DNA from: Oscillospiraceae bacterium
GTDB taxonomy: Bacteria > Bacillota > Clostridia > Oscillospirales > Ruminococcaceae
DNA: 6,794 nt
Reading direction: 5' to 3'
Assembly: GCA_017451665.1 (NCBI GenBank)
Contig: JAFTNX010000212.1
Coordinates: 1 to 6,794, forward strand
Below the pieces are notes generated by a model that was given only the letters and a program-made list of their open reading frames with translations, was not told the origin of the DNA and did not search any database. The translations under genes and the position numbers were made by a program. Shown piece after piece: positions 5,577 to 6,794 of the stretch (position 1 is its first letter; every line of letters starts with the position of its first letter).

Positions 5577-6689
5577 TTATTCGTTACCAAGTTTAATAGG
5601 AAGCACAAGATAAACGTACTTTTCGTCGTTTACAGAAGTAATCTTCATACCAACCTGTCCACCGTTAAGGTGAAGCTTAACCTTATCATCGTTGATTGTC
5701 TTTAAAGGTTCCATAAAATACTTACAGTTAAATCCGATTTCAATCATAGGGCCGTTAATATCAACGTCCATAACGTCATTAACCTTACCCAGAGCAGTAT
5801 TACAGCTGATTTTAAGCTGGCCGTTTTCAAACTTACATCTTACAGGGCTTTTAATTCTTTCAGTAATAAGAATACTTGCTTTTTCGAGACAGTTAATAAG
5901 CTTCTTTGTATCAACAATAACCTCAGTAACAGCTTCCTTAGGAAGTGAGCTTCTATAATTCAAAAATTCACCTTCAAGAAGTCTTGAGAATACATAATAT
6001 CCTGAAATTTCAAAAATAATATGTTTACCGGATTCGCTGATTTTAATTTCACACATCAAATCCTCGTCGTCCTTTAAAAGCTTTGAAATTTCTGACAAAG
6101 CCTTACCCGGAACAACGAATTTCATATTATTATCAGACTTGATAGCTTCAGTTCTTACAGCCATTCTGTATCTGTTAAGAGCAACCATATTAAATGTGCC
6201 GTCTGCAATTTCAAAAAGCTCGCCCTTAAAGATAGGTTTAAAGTCGTCCTGTGAAATTGAGAAGATAGTCTGGTTAATCATATTTTTAAGTACAGGCTGG
6301 CTTACCTTAAAGCTTTCCTCTCCGTCGCTTTCTGGAAGCTGTGGGTATTCAGAAGCGTCTTGTGCTGAAATTGTATATTCAGTATCCCCGCCCTTGATTC
6401 TCACCTGAAGATTTTCATTGATGTCAATTAAAATCTCATCAGTAGGCATTCTTTTAATAATGTCAGCAAAAAGTCTTGCGTTAATAATAACCTCGCCACT
6501 ATCCTCTGACTTAACCATCAAATCAATTTTAATACCAAGCTCACGGTCATAGCCTGTAAGTTCAAGAATATTTCCGTTAAGCTTGAATTTAATACCTTCA
6601 AGAGCCTGGATTGTAGATTTATCAGAAACTGCCTTAGAAACATTTATAACAGCTTCATAAATCTCATTTTTATTACAAATAATCAGCAT
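5577..6689 (-). CDS. dnaN: DNA polymerase III sliding clamp (beta subunit)
   Basis: DnaN forms a ring-shaped dimer that encircles DNA and tethers the replicative polymerase and many repair enzymes. The 370 residues fit the family's normal length and its three clamp folds, about 1-120, 128-247 and 250-370. Visible landmarks are A-L-E-G-I-K-F (29-35) in domain 1, D-D-F-K-P-I-F-K-G-E-L-F-E (148-160) and A-L-N-R-Y-R-M-A (170-177) in domain 2, S-R-L-L-E-G-E-F-L-N-Y (235-245) at the domain 2-3 joint, and Y-L-V-L-P-I-K-L (360-367) near the C-terminus, part of the partner-binding pocket. The tail G-N-E extends three residues past the usual end. ATG at 6689 has GGAGGT nine bases upstream. It is the first gene of the cluster seen here; dnaA would normally lie further upstream, outside the window. 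Confidence 0.99.
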   Translation of the reverse strand: MLIICNKNEIYEAVINVSKAVSDKSTIQALEGIKFKLNGNILELTGYDRELGIKIDLMVKSEDSGEVIINARLFADIIKRMPTDEILIDINENLQVRIKGGDTEYTISAQDASEYPQLPESDGEESFKVSQPVLKNMINQTIFSISQDDFKPIFKGELFEIADGTFNMVALNRYRMAVRTEAIKSDNNMKFVVPGKALSEISKLLKDDEDLMCEIKISESGKHIIFEISGYYVFSRLLEGEFLNYRSSLPKEAVTEVIVDTKKLINCLEKASILITERIKSPVRCKFENGQLKISCNTALGKVNDVMDVDINGPMIEIGFNCKYFMEPLKTINDDKVKLHLNGGQVGMKITSVNDEKYVYLVLPIKLGNE

Positions 6690-6794
6690 TTTAAGGATAC
6701 CTCCAATTTTTTAAGGTTTAAACATTTTTTTTATTTCAAAGTACTATCTGTGAAAAAAATATATAATAAAATAATATATATATTTATTTAAAAA
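6690..6794 (-). other. A+T-rich dnaN upstream region, possible edge of oriC
   Basis: Positions 6753-6794 contain no G or C at all (42 bases). Nearer dnaN are a run of T/A, GTTTAAAC (6716-6723) and GGAGGT (6704-6699). In B. subtilis the dnaA-dnaN spacer holds DnaA boxes and an A+T-rich unwinding element of oriC, so this could be the matching part here. dnaA is not in the window and no clear -35/-10 pair stands out, so both origin and promoter roles remain inferences. Confidence 0.4.
6749..6757 (-). promoter_or_regulatory. DnaA-box-like 9-mer beside the A+T tract
   Basis: The minus strand reads TTTTTCACA, which fits the relaxed DnaA box TTWTNCACA but differs from the strong TTATCCACA. Only one such site is visible and an A+T-rich sequence produces this match easily. 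Its place at the border of the A+T-only tract is what makes it worth noting. Confidence 0.25.

Overview
The window holds the dnaN-yaaA-recF-remB-gyrB-gyrA cluster of a low-to-moderate GC Gram-positive bacterium. All genes are on the minus strand, so transcription runs from the right edge to the left. The gene order matches the origin-proximal dnaA-dnaN-yaaA-recF-yaaB(remB)-gyrB-gyrA block of Bacillus subtilis. The A+T-rich codon use, the protein variants (GyrA with D-A-S-V-Y-D, GyrB with LPLWGKML) and the style of the intergenic repeats suggest a gut-type member of Clostridia, probably Ruminococcaceae/Oscillospiraceae. That placement comes from recall, not from a search.

Layout from right to left in the direction of transcription. 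Positions 6794-6690 are an A+T-rich leader that would face dnaA or oriC outside the window. dnaN (6689-5577) encodes the sliding clamp. yaaA (5567-5343) encodes a small S4 RNA-binding protein. recF (5331-4213) encodes the recombination mediator ATPase. remB (4196-3924) encodes a small DUF370 regulator. gyrB (3892-1856) encodes gyrase subunit B. These five genes have gaps of only 9 to 31 nt, and two stop codons are built into the next Shine-Dalgarno sequence, so they look like one operon. After a 127-nt gap carrying heptamer repeats comes an unexpected gene (1727-1065) for a two-helix membrane protein with a YcxB-like C-terminal domain. A 260-nt gap filled largely by a GC-rich hairpin-bearing composite repeat follows. 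gyrA then starts at 804, probably at a TTG codon, and runs off the left edge after 268 codons.

Functionally, DnaN tethers polymerase to DNA, RecF acts at stalled forks and gaps, and GyrB plus GyrA form the A2B2 gyrase that removes positive supercoils ahead of the fork. YaaA is linked to the ribosome or RNA by its S4 fold, and RemB belongs to a family of DNA-binding regulators.

I do not see a new defence, mobile or biosynthetic system here. The points worth a second look are the gene and repeats separating gyrB from gyrA, a possible pair of mutually exclusive hairpins in the gyrA leader, the missing ATG of gyrA, substitutions at drug-contact and ATP-site positions of gyrase, and the A+T-only tract with a DnaA-box-like site upstream of dnaN.
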